In this document: piece after piece, positions 25,708 to 37,348 of the stretch
Layout: each line of letters begins with the position of its first letter
How positions within the stretch are numbered: position 1 is the first letter of the stretch
Source of the DNA: Solirubrobacteraceae bacterium
Lineage (GTDB): Bacteria; Actinomycetota; Thermoleophilia; Solirubrobacterales; Solirubrobacteraceae
Assembly (NCBI GenBank): GCA_030447785.1
Contig: JAUJOF010000021.1
Coordinates: forward strand, 1-39,454
Direction of reading: 5' to 3'
DNA length: 39,454 bases
The notes under the pieces: generated by a model
Told to the model about the DNA's origin: nothing
Database searches by the model: none
Seen by the model: the letters and a program-made list of their open reading frames with translations, nothing else
Made by a program: the position numbers and the translations under genes

Positions 25708-25935
25708 CTAGCGGTACTGGTACTTGAGCTTGCCCTCGGCGACTTCCTCCAGCGCGATCGTGAGGTAGTTCTTGGAGGGACTCTCGACCATCGGAGGCGG
25801 GAACTCGTCGAAGGTCCCCTCGCCGAGGTTGTGGTAGTAGGAGTTGATCTGGCGCGCGCGCTTGGCGGCGACGATGACCGACGCGTAGTTGGAGTCGACC
25901 TGGTCGAGCAGCTTGTCGATGCGAGGGGAGATCAT
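25708..25935 (-). CDS. rpoZ: RNA polymerase omega subunit
   Basis: 75 residues beginning MISPRIDKLLDQVDSNYASV. It has the omega signature of an N-terminal PxIDxLL helix followed by VIVAAKRARQIN, and the actinobacterial end YLTIALEEVAEGKLKY. Omega assists assembly of the beta' subunit. It lies in the usual gmk-rpoZ-coaBC order, 26 nt after gmk. Confidence 0.95.
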   Translation of the reverse strand: MISPRIDKLLDQVDSNYASVIVAAKRARQINSYYHNLGEGTFDEFPPPMVESPSKNYLTIALEEVAEGKLKYQYR

Positions 25936-25961
25936 GCCCTCGATGGTAGCCCCCGCGGGGC

Positions 25962-26522
25962 TCAGCGCATCGCGCCCCGCATGATCTCCTCCAAGCGGAC
26001 CACCGCGTCCTCGAGACGATCGTTGACCACCACCTCGGCGAACTCGTCCTGGGCGGCCAGCTCCTCGCGCGCCGTCTGCAGGCGCGCGTCCAGATGTTGC
26101 AGGGTCTCCGGGTCGCCCCGGCCCACCAGCCGCGTGCGCAGCGCCTCGAAGGACGGGGGCGCGATGAAGATCTGCAGCGCCTCGGGCATCGTCGCGCGCA
26201 CCTGGCGGGCGCCCTGCAGCTCGATCTCCAGGACCACCGGCACCCCGCGCTCGACGCGCTCGGTCAGCTCGCTGCGCAGCGTGCCGTAGCGCCGGCCCGA
26301 GTAGGCGGCATGCTCGACGAACTCGCCGTCGGCCACGCGGCGGTCGAACTCCTCGTCGGGCAGGAACCAGTAGTCGACCCCGTGGGTCTCCCCCGGGCGC
26401 GGCTTGCGCGTGGTGGCCGAGACGCTCAACTCGAGCTCCGGCACGCGCTGGCGCAGGTTCTCGATCAACGTTCCCTTGCCTACGCCGGAGGGACCCGTGA
26501 CGACGAGGACCCCGCTCACCAC
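25962..26522 (-). CDS. gmk: Guanylate kinase
   Basis: Phosphorylates GMP to GDP. The 186-residue protein starts with GTG and carries the P-loop VTGPSGVGKGTLI, the GMP-binding SATTRKPRPGETHGVDYWF and the LEIELQGARQV segment. It starts 6 nt after the mihF stop. Two adjacent GTG codons (26522 and 26519) could serve as the start. Confidence 0.96.
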   Translation of the reverse strand: MVSGVLVVTGPSGVGKGTLIENLRQRVPELELSVSATTRKPRPGETHGVDYWFLPDEEFDRRVADGEFVEHAAYSGRRYGTLRSELTERVERGVPVVLEIELQGARQVRATMPEALQIFIAPPSFEALRTRLVGRGDPETLQHLDARLQTAREELAAQDEFAEVVVNDRLEDAVVRLEEIMRGAMR

Positions 26523-26528
26523 GCGGGA

Positions 26529-26822
26529 CTAGCCGCGACGCCCGCGCAGATACGAGATGAGCTCTTGGCGCTGGCGCGGCGAGAGGCCGTCAAAGGTCTT
26601 GCTCGGCGAGATCCGGCACTGATTGAGGGCCTTGTTGACCTTCACGCGCCCGTACTTGGGGACCGCCAGCAGGATCTCCTGGACCTTGGCGGTCTTCAGG
26701 TAGTCGGGGGGTTGGTCCAGCAGGGGGTAGACCGAGACGACGCCGGCCTTGAGGTCCTTCTTGAGGCGGGCGCGCTTCGTGCGGACGTGATTCGCGTGCT
26801 TGAGCGCCTCGTCCCGCTGCAT
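26529..26822 (-). CDS. mihF: Actinobacterial integration host factor (mIHF-like)
   Basis: 97 residues from the ATG at 26822, which has GGAAAGG 6 nt before it. The C-terminal part (VQEILLAVPKYGRVKVNKALNQCRISPSKTFDGLSPRQRQEL) is the helix-two-turn-helix DNA-binding fold of mIHF, with the VxxALPKxGxVK-type motif. mIHF compacts and bends DNA and is unrelated to proteobacterial IHF. The order mihF-gmk-rpoZ is typical of Actinomycetota and is the best taxonomic clue here. Basic residues in the N-terminal helix fit DNA contact. Confidence 0.92.
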   Translation of the reverse strand: MQRDEALKHANHVRTKRARLKKDLKAGVVSVYPLLDQPPDYLKTAKVQEILLAVPKYGRVKVNKALNQCRISPSKTFDGLSPRQRQELISYLRGRRG

Positions 26823-26943
26823 GGGCGACCTTTCCGGGGCCGCCGATGGCTTGCTCAGCGTGTGCTCGGCCGACGGCATCGAGGGCGCGAGTCTACATCC
26901 CGTCACGGCGGTTTGGGAGCCGCCTGACAAAATTTCCCTCCAC

Positions 26944-26960
26944 CTCCACCTCAGGTGGAG
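26944..26960. promoter_or_regulatory. 17-nt near-perfect palindrome upstream of mihF
   Basis: CTCCACCT and AGGTGGAG flank a single C. It lies in the ~200-base gap (26823-27022) between pyrD and mihF. It could be an operator for the mihF operon or part of a terminator for the pyr operon, but there is no U-tract and no clear -10/-35 pair. The motif GGTTTGCAG also occurs twice nearby. Confidence 0.4.
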
Positions 26961-27022
26961 ACGCCTTCACCCCGCTTGACGCCGATAGCCGGTTTGCAGG
27001 GAGATTTGCGACGGCCGTAGGT

Positions 27023-27910
27023 TTACACCTCGCTGACAAACGGGCGGTTTGCAGCGAGTTCCGAGAGCTCGCCCGAGATCCGCCTCCCCGCCGCGGGATC
27101 GCGGAACGATTCGGTTCCGACAGCGACCAGGGTGGCGCCGGCATGGAGCAGCTCGAGCGCGTCGCGTCCGCTGGTCACCCCACCCATGCCCACGACGGGA
27201 ACGGCGACGCGCGAGGCGACCGCCGCGACCTGAGCCAGGGCCACGTGGCGCACCGCCGGCCCCGACAGCCCGCCGGTGCGCGCTCCGAGCCAGGGACGAC
27301 CGGCGCGCCCGGGTTGCATGGCCATGCCGCGCAGCGTGTTGATCAGCGAGACGGCATCGGCCCCGGCCTCCTCGGCCGCTGCGGCCACCGAGGCGACGTC
27401 GGCGGTGTTGGGCGTCAGCTTGACGATCAGCGGCGTGGCGGTGAGGGGCCGCACGGCGCGCAGCACCCGGCCCAGCTCGGCCGCGTCGGCGCCGAGGTCG
27501 AGGCCCGTCCTGACGTTCGGACAGGAGACGTTGAGCTCGATCGCCGCGACCTCCTCGCGCTCGCCGAGCGCTTCGACGAGCGCGGCCACCTCCTCGACGG
27601 TGGAGCCCATGACGTTGGTGATCAGCGGCACGGGCAGCCGCGCGAGCTCCGGCAGGTCCTCGGCCAGGTAGCCCTCCAGGCCCTTGTTGGGCAGGCCGAT
27701 CGAGTTGAGCAGCCCGCCGGCGGCCTCCCACAGGCGCGGCGGCGGGTTGCCCTCCCGCGGGGCGAGGGTGATCGTCTTGGACACGAAGGCCGAGAAGGGG
27801 AAGGCCGCGTCCAGTTCGTCGCCGAACGCGCGGCGGGCGGCGATGGCATCGAAGGTACCCGAGCCGTTGACGATCGGGTGGGCCAGCTCGAGGCCACAGA
27901 AGTCAGGCAT
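27023..27910 (-). CDS. pyrD: Dihydroorotate dehydrogenase, catalytic subunit (class 1B)
   Basis: 295 residues from the ATG at 27910. It has the FMN-barrel motifs NGSGTFDAI, SKTITLAPREGNPPPR, LNSIGLPNKG and the active-site Cys in ELNVSCPNV. Near the C-terminus VVGMGGVTSGRDALE binds the FMN phosphate. Class 1B enzymes pair with the PyrK subunit, whose gene immediately precedes it with a one-base TGATG overlap, so both are coupled. It oxidises dihydroorotate to orotate with NAD+. No pyrF is seen in the window. Confidence 0.95.
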   Translation of the reverse strand: MPDFCGLELAHPIVNGSGTFDAIAARRAFGDELDAAFPFSAFVSKTITLAPREGNPPPRLWEAAGGLLNSIGLPNKGLEGYLAEDLPELARLPVPLITNVMGSTVEEVAALVEALGEREEVAAIELNVSCPNVRTGLDLGADAAELGRVLRAVRPLTATPLIVKLTPNTADVASVAAAAEEAGADAVSLINTLRGMAMQPGRAGRPWLGARTGGLSGPAVRHVALAQVAAVASRVAVPVVGMGGVTSGRDALELLHAGATLVAVGTESFRDPAAGRRISGELSELAANRPFVSEV

Positions 27911-28671
27911 CAGTGCGCGGGAACCTCGGCGAGAACGTGGGCGTCGAGCACCGGGCCGTCGACGCAGAGGCGGACGTAGCCGCCCGCGCGCAGCGACACC
28001 ACGCATCCGAAACACGCGCCGAAGCCGCACGCCATGCCCGACTCCAGGGCGAGCTGGGCGGGCAAGGCGCGCTCGACGCACAGCCGGCGCACGGCCTCGA
28101 GCATCGCCGGCGGGCCGCAGGCAAAGACGGTGCGCTCCGACCCGCCGGCGCCGTCGAGCTCGCGCTCGAGCAGCTCGGTGACCAGCCCGTGGTGGCCGAT
28201 GGAGCCGTCGTCGGTGGCCACCCGGGGGTCGCGCAGCAGCGTGGCCGCCGCGGCGTGGGTCGCCGAGCGAAAGCCCACCAGCGCGGTCGTCTCGACGCGG
28301 TGGGCCAGCAGCTCGTCCTGCAGGCAGCACAGCGGGGGCACTCCGACGCCGCCGCCGACCAGGAGCGCGCGGCGGGTGTCCCCCGGTGTGAAGCCGGCGC
28401 CCAGCGGCCCGACGACCAGCAGCCCGTCGCCGGGCTCCAGGGTCGCGAGGCGGTTCGTCCCCGGGCCGACGTCCTCGAGCATGAAGCGCAGCTCGTCGCC
28501 CTCGCGGCGCAGCATCGAGAATGCGCGTGGCAGGAACGGGCGCCCGCCCTCCCCGCCCCCCCAACGCTCGCCCGCCGAGAGCATGAAGAACTGCCCCGCC
28601 GCCGGGACGGGCCCCGCCGGATCGGCCGCCGCGATGACGCGGTAGGGCCCCAGCGGTTCGTTGGCGGTCAC
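27910..28671 (-). CDS. pyrK: Dihydroorotate dehydrogenase electron-transfer subunit, N-terminus probably frameshifted
   Basis: 253 residues in the open frame. FAD-binding FLPRAFSML, NAD-binding LVGGGVGVPPL and the [2Fe-2S] motif C-x4-C-x2-C (GMACGFGACFGC) plus YVRLC are all present. PyrK passes electrons from PyrD's FMN to NAD+. The only start in this frame is a GTG at 28671, but the codons upstream look coding (APFGRRRLEV). A GTG at 28730, overlapping the carB stop as GTGA, would start VSATAAKPP and join this frame if the C5 run (G5 on the plus strand, 28705-28709) had one more base. The original gene probably began at 28730. Confidence 0.9.
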   Translation of the reverse strand: MTANEPLGPYRVIAAADPAGPVPAAGQFFMLSAGERWGGGEGGRPFLPRAFSMLRREGDELRFMLEDVGPGTNRLATLEPGDGLLVVGPLGAGFTPGDTRRALLVGGGVGVPPLCCLQDELLAHRVETTALVGFRSATHAAAATLLRDPRVATDDGSIGHHGLVTELLERELDGAGGSERTVFACGPPAMLEAVRRLCVERALPAQLALESGMACGFGACFGCVVSLRAGGYVRLCVDGPVLDAHVLAEVPAH

Positions 28672-28726
28672 CTCGAGGCGCCGGCGGCCGAAGGGGGCGA
28701 GGACGGGGGCTTCGCGGCCGTGGCGC

Positions 28727-31837
<3,111 letters not shown>

Positions 31838-31838
<1 letters not shown>

Positions 31839-33001
31839 TAGGCCACAGCCTCCAGAAAGCGATCGAACAGGTACAGCGAGTCGTTGGGGCCGGGGCCCGC
31901 CTCGGGGTGGTACTGCACCGTGGAGGCGGGCACGTCGAGGAGGGTGAGCCCCTCCACGGTGCCGTCGTAGAGGTTGACGTGGGTCAGCTCGGCCGCGCCG
32001 AAGTCCGTGTCCCAGCGCACGGCGCGCGTGGTATCCAGCCGCGCGGCCCCGCCGGGAGGCGTGACCGCGAAGCCGTGGTTCTGGGAGGTGATCTCGATGC
32101 GCCCCGTGGTCAGGTCCTTGACGGGGTGGTTGGTCCCCCGGTGGCCGAAGGGCAGCTTGAAGGTCTCCAGCCCGACCGCCTGGCAGAGCAGCTGGTGGCC
32201 CAGGCAGATCCCCCACACCGGCCGCTTGCCCACCAGCTCGCGCACCGTGGCGACGATGTGACCCAGCGCCGCGGGGTCGCCGGGGCCGTTGGCCAGGAAG
32301 AAGAGGTCGGCCTCGCCGGCCAGCAGCTCGTCGGCCGTGACGCTGCAGGGATGCAGCTCCACGGTGGCCCCGCGCTGGACGAGGTGGCGCACGATGGAGC
32401 TCTTGATGCCCGTGTCGATGGCGGCGATGCGCGAGCCCGTGCCGTCGCCATGCACGGTCGTCTCCGCCGGCGTCACCACGCGCGCGAGGTCCTGGCCGGC
32501 CATCGGGGGCTCGCCGCGCACGCGCTCCAGCGCCTCGTCTTCGGCCACCTCGGCCCCGAACACCCCGCCGCGCATGGAGCCCGCGTCGCGGATGTGGCGC
32601 ACCAGCGCGCGGGTGTCCACCCCGCTGATGGCCGGCACCCCGCGGTCGGCCAGCCAGCTCAGCCAGCCCTGCTCGGCGCCGGGCGCATCGCTGCTGTCGA
32701 CCGCCTCGCGCATGATCACCGCGCGGGCCCACACGCGGTCGGACTCCATCGCCTGCGCGCTCACCCCGTAGTTGCCGATGTGCGGGTAGGTGAACGTGAC
32801 GATCTGCCCGGCGAAGGACGGGTCGGTCACCGACTCCTGGTAGCCGGACATGCCCGTGGTGAAGACCACCTCGCCGGTGGTGGATCCGGCCGCCCCGCAG
32901 GCGTCGCCGTCGAGGCGGGTGCCGTCCTCGAGGAGGACGTAAGCCTGGTTTCGCCCTCCGGTCATCGCAAGCGACGACCTACGGTCGACGTCACCACTCA
33001 T
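31838..33001 (-). CDS. carA: Carbamoyl-phosphate synthase small subunit
   Basis: 387 residues, full length. The glutaminase site is WGICLGHQLLCQAVG with the catalytic Cys, followed by FGHRGTNHPV, the NHGF motif and YHPEAGPGPNDS with the catalytic His and Glu. The N-terminal half has the family's GEVVFTTGMSGYQESVTDPS. It feeds ammonia to CarB. The ATG at 33001 overlaps the pyrC stop (ATGA); an internal ATG 12 residues later also fits the family. It overlaps carB by one base. Confidence 0.96.
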
Positions 33002-34407
33002 GCCGCGCTCACCGCGAAGGCCCGCTCGCGGTAGGCGACCGCGCCGGCGGCCACGGTGAGCAGCACGCGGCCGCGCAGGCGCCGGCCGGCGAAGCAGCAG
33101 TTCTCGCTGCGGCTCTCATAGCCGGCCTCGCCGACCGTCCATTCCGCCGAGAGGTCCACGAGCGTGAGGTTGGCAGCCTCTCCGGCGGCAATGCGCGGGA
33201 CCGGCAGAGCGAACAGCGCGGCCGCGGCGCTGAGCTTCTCCACCACCAGCGCCAACCCCAGCACGCCGGGCAGCACGAGGTCGGTGTGCACGGCGGCGAA
33301 GGCCGTCTCCAGGCCTGTGGTTCCCATGGGTGCCTGCTCGAAGGGGACCTCCTTCTCGTCGCGCGCGTGCGGCGCGTGGTCGGTCGCGATGCAGTCGATC
33401 GTGCCGTCGCGCAGGCCTTGGAGCAACGCTCGGCGGTCGCCCTCCGCGCGCAGGGGCGGGTTCATCTTCAGCCGCGTGTCCAGGGACGCGGCGTCCTCGT
33501 CGGTCAGCGTGAGGTGGTGGGGGCTGGCCTCGCAGGTGACCGCCACCCCGTGCGCCCTGGCCGCGGCCACCGCCTCGACCGACTCGGCCGCGCTGAGGTG
33601 CTGGAGGTGGATGCGCCCCCGCTCGTAGCCGGCGATCGCGCAGTCGCGGGCCACCAACGTGGACTCGCTGATCGACGGGATGCCGGCGATGCCCATCCGC
33701 GCGCTTGCCGCGCCCTCGTGCATCGCCCCGTCCGTGCTGAGGGACGGGTCCTCCTCGTGCAGGGCCAGCACGCCGCCGCACAGGCGCTGGTACTGCAGGG
33801 CACGGCGCAGCACGCCGGCGGAGACCACCGGCCGTCCGTCGTCGGTGAAGCCGGCCGCTCCCGCGGCGCGCAGCTCGGCCATCTCGGTCAGCTCCACGCC
33901 GTCCTGGCCGCGGGTGATGCAGGGCACCACGCCCACCGGCACGCGCGCCTCGCGCGCGGCCGCGTCCAGCAGCGCGCCCAGCACTGGCGCGGTGTCGACC
34001 AGCGGGGCGGTGTTGGGCATGGCCAGCACCGCGCAGAAGCCGCCGGCCGCCGCGGCTCGCGTGCCGGTCTCGAGGTCCTCCTTGTGCTCCTGGCCGGGCG
34101 TGCGCAGGTGGACGTGAGGGTCGACGAAGGCGGGCAGCAGATGACGGCCCTCGCCCTCGACGACCTCCGCCCCCTCGGGCGCGCGCAGCGTGCCCGGCGA
34201 GCCGAGCTGGGCCACCTCCCCCCTGCGCACGAGCACGTCGACGGGCGCGTCGATCCCCTCGCGCGGATCGAGCACGTGCGCGCCGCGCACGAGCACGTCA
34301 GCGGGCGGGCGGGCGGCGTGGACGAGGGCGGGGGCGGGGGCGGCCACACCCGATCTCTCGTCCTGCGGGGGTGATGCGTCACCGTGGGCGGACTCGCGGA
34401 ACCTCAC
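32998..34407 (-). CDS. pyrC: Dihydroorotase
   Basis: Cyclises carbamoyl aspartate to dihydroorotate. The protein has the zinc motif FVDPHVHLRTPG, the EEDPS and EASPHHLTLTDED segments and CIATDHAPHARDEKE, all typical of the multifunctional-type class I dihydroorotase. The GTG at 34407 overlaps the pyrB stop (GTGA), giving 469 residues with a non-conserved 40-residue N-terminal part; the conserved domain starts at ADVLVRGAHVLDPREG, so a start nearer to it is possible. Confidence 0.94.
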   Translation of the reverse strand: MRFRESAHGDASPPQDERSGVAAPAPALVHAARPPADVLVRGAHVLDPREGIDAPVDVLVRRGEVAQLGSPGTLRAPEGAEVVEGEGRHLLPAFVDPHVHLRTPGQEHKEDLETGTRAAAAGGFCAVLAMPNTAPLVDTAPVLGALLDAAAREARVPVGVVPCITRGQDGVELTEMAELRAAGAAGFTDDGRPVVSAGVLRRALQYQRLCGGVLALHEEDPSLSTDGAMHEGAASARMGIAGIPSISESTLVARDCAIAGYERGRIHLQHLSAAESVEAVAAARAHGVAVTCEASPHHLTLTDEDAASLDTRLKMNPPLRAEGDRRALLQGLRDGTIDCIATDHAPHARDEKEVPFEQAPMGTTGLETAFAAVHTDLVLPGVLGLALVVEKLSAAAALFALPVPRIAAGEAANLTLVDLSAEWTVGEAGYESRSENCCFAGRRLRGRVLLTVAAGAVAYRERAFAVSAA

Positions 34408-35339
34408 GCCGGCTGGGGCTCCAGGTGAGCGGGCTCGCCGGCGCGCGCGCCCGCCAGCAGCTCGTAGAGCACGGCCATGCGCACGACGACGCCGGCTTTG
34501 ACCTGCGCGGTGATCACCGCCTGGGGAGAGTCGACGACCTCCCCGCTGAGCTCGACCCCGCGGTTGACCGGCCCCGGGTGCATGAGGATCTGGCGCGCGC
34601 CCAGGCGGCGGCCGTTGATCTGGTAGTGGGCGGCGTACTCGCGCAGCGAGGGGACCAGGTGCTGGTCCATGCGCTCGCGCTGCATGCGCAGGGCGTAGAC
34701 GACGTCGGCCTCGCGCAGGTCGTCCAGCGTGAAGCGCACGTCGCAGCCCAGCGCCTCGATGTCGCGCGGGATGAGGGTGGGCGGCCCGCACACCGTCACG
34801 CGCGCGCCCATGGCCTGGAAGGCCAGGATGTTGGAACGCGCCACGCGCGAGTGGGCCACGTCGCCCACGATCCAGACCGAGCGCCCGGCCAGTCCCCCGA
34901 GCTTCTGGCGCAGCGTGAAGACGTCGAGCAAAGCCTGGGTCGGGTGCTCGCGCTTACCGTCCCCGGCGTTGACGATGGCCGCGGTGGTCCAGCCCGCCAC
35001 GAGCGCGGCGCTGCCCGCGTGCGGCGTGCGGATGACGATGGCGTCGGGCGAGTGGGCGGCCAGCGTGAGGACGGTGTCCTTGAGCGACTCGCCCTTCTCG
35101 ACGCTCGAGCCGCTGGCGGCGAAGGTCACCACGTCGGCGCTCAGGCGCTTGGCGGCCAGCTCGAAGCTCGAGCGGGTGCGGGTGGAGGCCTCGTAGAAGA
35201 GGTTGAGGACCGTGCGTCCGCGCAGCGCGGGAACCTTCTTGATCTCGCGGTCGGAGACCTCGCTGAACTGCCCGGCTCGCGCGCAGATGCGCTCGATGTC
35301 CTCGCGGTCGAGGTCGGCGATGGAGAGCAGGTGCCTCAT
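34404..35339 (-). CDS. pyrB: Aspartate carbamoyltransferase catalytic subunit
   Basis: 311 residues. The carbamoyl-phosphate site FYEASTRTRSSFE, the HPTQALLDVFTL motif and the aspartate-side LMHPGPVNRGVEL are all intact. The enzyme makes carbamoyl aspartate, the first committed step. No pyrI regulatory subunit is present, as in other Gram-positive operons. The ATG overlaps the pyrR stop by ATGA. Confidence 0.97.
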   Translation of the reverse strand: MRHLLSIADLDREDIERICARAGQFSEVSDREIKKVPALRGRTVLNLFYEASTRTRSSFELAAKRLSADVVTFAASGSSVEKGESLKDTVLTLAAHSPDAIVIRTPHAGSAALVAGWTTAAIVNAGDGKREHPTQALLDVFTLRQKLGGLAGRSVWIVGDVAHSRVARSNILAFQAMGARVTVCGPPTLIPRDIEALGCDVRFTLDDLREADVVYALRMQRERMDQHLVPSLREYAAHYQINGRRLGARQILMHPGPVNRGVELSGEVVDSPQAVITAQVKAGVVVRMAVLYELLAGARAGEPAHLEPQPA

Positions 35340-35881
35340 ACGGCCAGGGCCCCTTGGACTTCGGTGATGGTGACCTCGTCGCTGCCGTCGATCTCCTCGA
35401 CGTGCACGTTCACCCGCTCGCGGCGGGAGGTCGGGAGGTTCTTGCCCACGTAGTCGGGGCGGATGGGCAGCTCGCGGTGGCCGCGGTCGGCCAGCACCGC
35501 GAGCTGTATCCGCCCCGCCCGGCCGAAGTCGAAGAGGGCATCTATGGCCGCGCGGACGGTGCGCCCCGTGTAGAGGACGTCGTCGACGATGATCACCGTG
35601 CGACCGTCGACGTCGAAGTCGATGCGGGTGGCCTGCAGCACCGGCGCCTCGGGCCGGGTGGCGACATCGTCGCGGTAGAAGGCGATGTCCAGCGTGCCCA
35701 GCGGGAGCGCCTCGCCCAGGAGCTCGCCCAGCTGGGCGTGCAGACGTGCGGCCAGCACCGCACCGCGCCGGTGGATGCCCAGGAGCGCCAGTCGCTGGGG
35801 CTCGTCAGCCTGCTCGACGATCTCGTGCGCGATGCGCACCAGGGTGCGGCGCATGCCGTCGCGGTCGAGGACGACCTTCAC
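35336..35881 (-). CDS. pyrR: Bifunctional PyrR: pyrimidine operon RNA-binding regulator/uracil phosphoribosyltransferase
   Basis: 181 residues. The PRPP-binding loop VIIVDDVLYTGRTVRAA marks a type I phosphoribosyltransferase, and the basic N-terminal half and LLGIHRRGAVLA fit PyrR. With UMP bound, PyrR holds a hairpin in the pyr mRNA. A matching RNA motif lies directly upstream and covers the ribosome binding site, so here it should act by blocking translation, as reported for mycobacteria, rather than by termination. The GTG at 35881 is the start. It is the first gene of pyrR-B-C-carA-carB-K-D. Confidence 0.95.
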   Translation of the reverse strand: MKVVLDRDGMRRTLVRIAHEIVEQADEPQRLALLGIHRRGAVLAARLHAQLGELLGEALPLGTLDIAFYRDDVATRPEAPVLQATRIDFDVDGRTVIIVDDVLYTGRTVRAAIDALFDFGRAGRIQLAVLADRGHRELPIRPDYVGKNLPTSRRERVNVHVEEIDGSDEVTITEVQGALAV

Positions 35882-35887
35882 GGGACT

Positions 35888-35915
35888 GTCATCTCCTTCC
35901 TGGCCTCACGGGACC
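35888..35915 (-). promoter_or_regulatory. PyrR-binding RNA motif over the pyrR ribosome binding site
   Basis: The minus strand reads GGTCCCGTGAGGCCAGGAAG and continues GAGATGAC. This fits the known PyrR-binding loop pattern with conserved GTGAGGC and AAGG blocks. The AAGGAG that would recruit the ribosome is inside the motif, 11 nt before the GTG. No terminator follows it, so translational control is the natural reading. Confidence 0.75.
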
Positions 35916-35943
35916 GGGTTAAAGGACTTCTTCGCCCCGCAGC

Positions 35944-36345
35944 TTACCGCCGCGCCACGACGACCTGCACGGTGGAGCGCAGCTCGAGCTGCTCGCCGCC
36001 GTCGGGGCGCTGGGCCACGACCTCCCCGTACTCCTCCTCCACCCCGCCGAACACGCCGCCGCCCACCACGTCCACCTCGAAGCTCGCGCGCTCGATGCGC
36101 TCGAGGGCCAGGTCGAGCGGCTGGCCGACGAGGTCGGGTACCTCGGTGGTCTGGATGGTCGTCGAGCCGGTCGTGCGCACCGGCGGCGGCACCGTGACCG
36201 TGCGCGTGGCCACCCGCGGCGGCGGTTCCTCGCCCAGCGCCCCCGCCGCCACGGTGACGATCGCGCCCAGCAGAAAGCCACAGGCCACGGCGAGCAGGAG
36301 CGTGGGCCAGCCGGGCAGGCGCTCGAGGCGGTCCTCGTCGTTCAT
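35944..36345 (-). CDS. Membrane-anchored PASTA-domain protein
   Basis: 133 residues from the ATG at 36345. A short cytoplasmic start (MNDEDRLERLPGW) leads into one membrane helix (TLLLAVACGFLLGAIVTVAA), then a proline/threonine-rich linker and one PASTA domain (VPDLVGQPLDLALERIERASFEV, ending STVQVVVARR). PASTA domains often sense cell-wall peptides in Ser/Thr kinases; here there is no kinase domain. The ATG overlaps the stop of the RNase Z-like gene (ATGA), so the two are coupled. Confidence 0.85.
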   Translation of the reverse strand: MNDEDRLERLPGWPTLLLAVACGFLLGAIVTVAAGALGEEPPPRVATRTVTVPPPVRTTGSTTIQTTEVPDLVGQPLDLALERIERASFEVDVVGGGVFGGVEEEYGEVVAQRPDGGEQLELRSTVQVVVARR

Positions 36346-37289
36346 GCCTCGGCGCGCTGGGCCGCGCGCCGCCACTCGACCACCTCGGGACCACCGCGCT
36401 CGGGGAAGGGAACGTCGATCGCGTCGAAGTCGCGCGGGACCTCCGTGTGGGGGAACACCTCGCGGGCCTCCTCCAGCAGCCGGCGCGCGGGGAGACGGCT
36501 GGACAGGTGGGTCAGCGCCAGCAGAGCGACCTCCGCGTCCTCGGCCACCGTCGCCGCCTGGCGGGCGGTCGAGTGCAGCGTCTGCGCGGCGCGCTCACGG
36601 TCCTCGTCGCCGAAGGTGGCCTCGTGGACGAGCACGTCGGCGCCGTGGGCGGCCACCACCACCGCGTCGGTGGGCGCGGTGTCACCCGTCAGCACCACGC
36701 GTCGGCCCCGACGGCCGGGGCCGACGACCTGGTCGGACGACACGCCGTCCACCGCCTCGCCGCGCTGCAGGCGCCCGAAGTCGGGCCCGGGGCGCACGCC
36801 CAGGGCCTGGGCGTGCGCGGCGTCGAAGCGTCCGGGACGGTCGTCCTCGACGATGGCATAGCCGTAGGCGGTGCCGCGGTGGCGCACGAGGAAGGGCACG
36901 ATGCGATAGCCGTCGCGCTCCAGCGCCTCGTCGGGCTCGGGCTCGGCGAAGGTCAGCCCGAACCGCGGGCGCCCGAACACCGGGCGCAGGCGCTCGAGCG
37001 CCGCCCTCGTCCCCGGCGGGCCGTACACGGTGAGCGGCCGCTCGCGGTCGCGCAGCTCGAAGGACTTGAGCATGCCCGGCAGCCCGAGCCAGTGGTCGGC
37101 GTGCAGGTGGGTGAGGAAGACCGCGTCGAGCTCGGGCAGCCCGATCGAGCGCAGGAGCTGGCGCTGGGTGCCCTCCCCGCAGTCGAAGAGGATCCGCTCG
37201 CCCCCGCGGCGCAGCAGCGTGGCGGGCAGGCCGCGCCGCGCGGAAGGCACCGAACCGCCGGTGCCGGCGAAGAAGAGGGAGAGCTCCAT
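36342..37289 (-). CDS. rnz: Metallo-beta-lactamase-fold hydrolase, RNase Z-like
   Basis: 315 residues from the ATG at 37289 (MELSLFFAGTGGSVPSARRG). The metal motif THLHADHWLGLPGML, the DCGEGTQRQL segment and LTGDTAPTDAVV, followed by HEATF, match RNase Z/elaC, which removes tRNA 3' trailers. The C-terminal LTHLSSRLPARRL supplies the last His. Some RNase Z-like proteins have other substrates, so the exact activity is likely but not certain. The long open frame upstream is a shadow of neighbouring genes. Confidence 0.9.
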   Translation of the reverse strand: MELSLFFAGTGGSVPSARRGLPATLLRRGGERILFDCGEGTQRQLLRSIGLPELDAVFLTHLHADHWLGLPGMLKSFELRDRERPLTVYGPPGTRAALERLRPVFGRPRFGLTFAEPEPDEALERDGYRIVPFLVRHRGTAYGYAIVEDDRPGRFDAAHAQALGVRPGPDFGRLQRGEAVDGVSSDQVVGPGRRGRRVVLTGDTAPTDAVVVAAHGADVLVHEATFGDEDRERAAQTLHSTARQAATVAEDAEVALLALTHLSSRLPARRLLEEAREVFPHTEVPRDFDAIDVPFPERGGPEVVEWRRAAQRAEA

Positions 37290-37348
37290 GGGCACGCGCG
37301 AGGGTACCCGCGCCTCCGCGGGGGCGGGCGCGCGGCTATACGCTTCGT

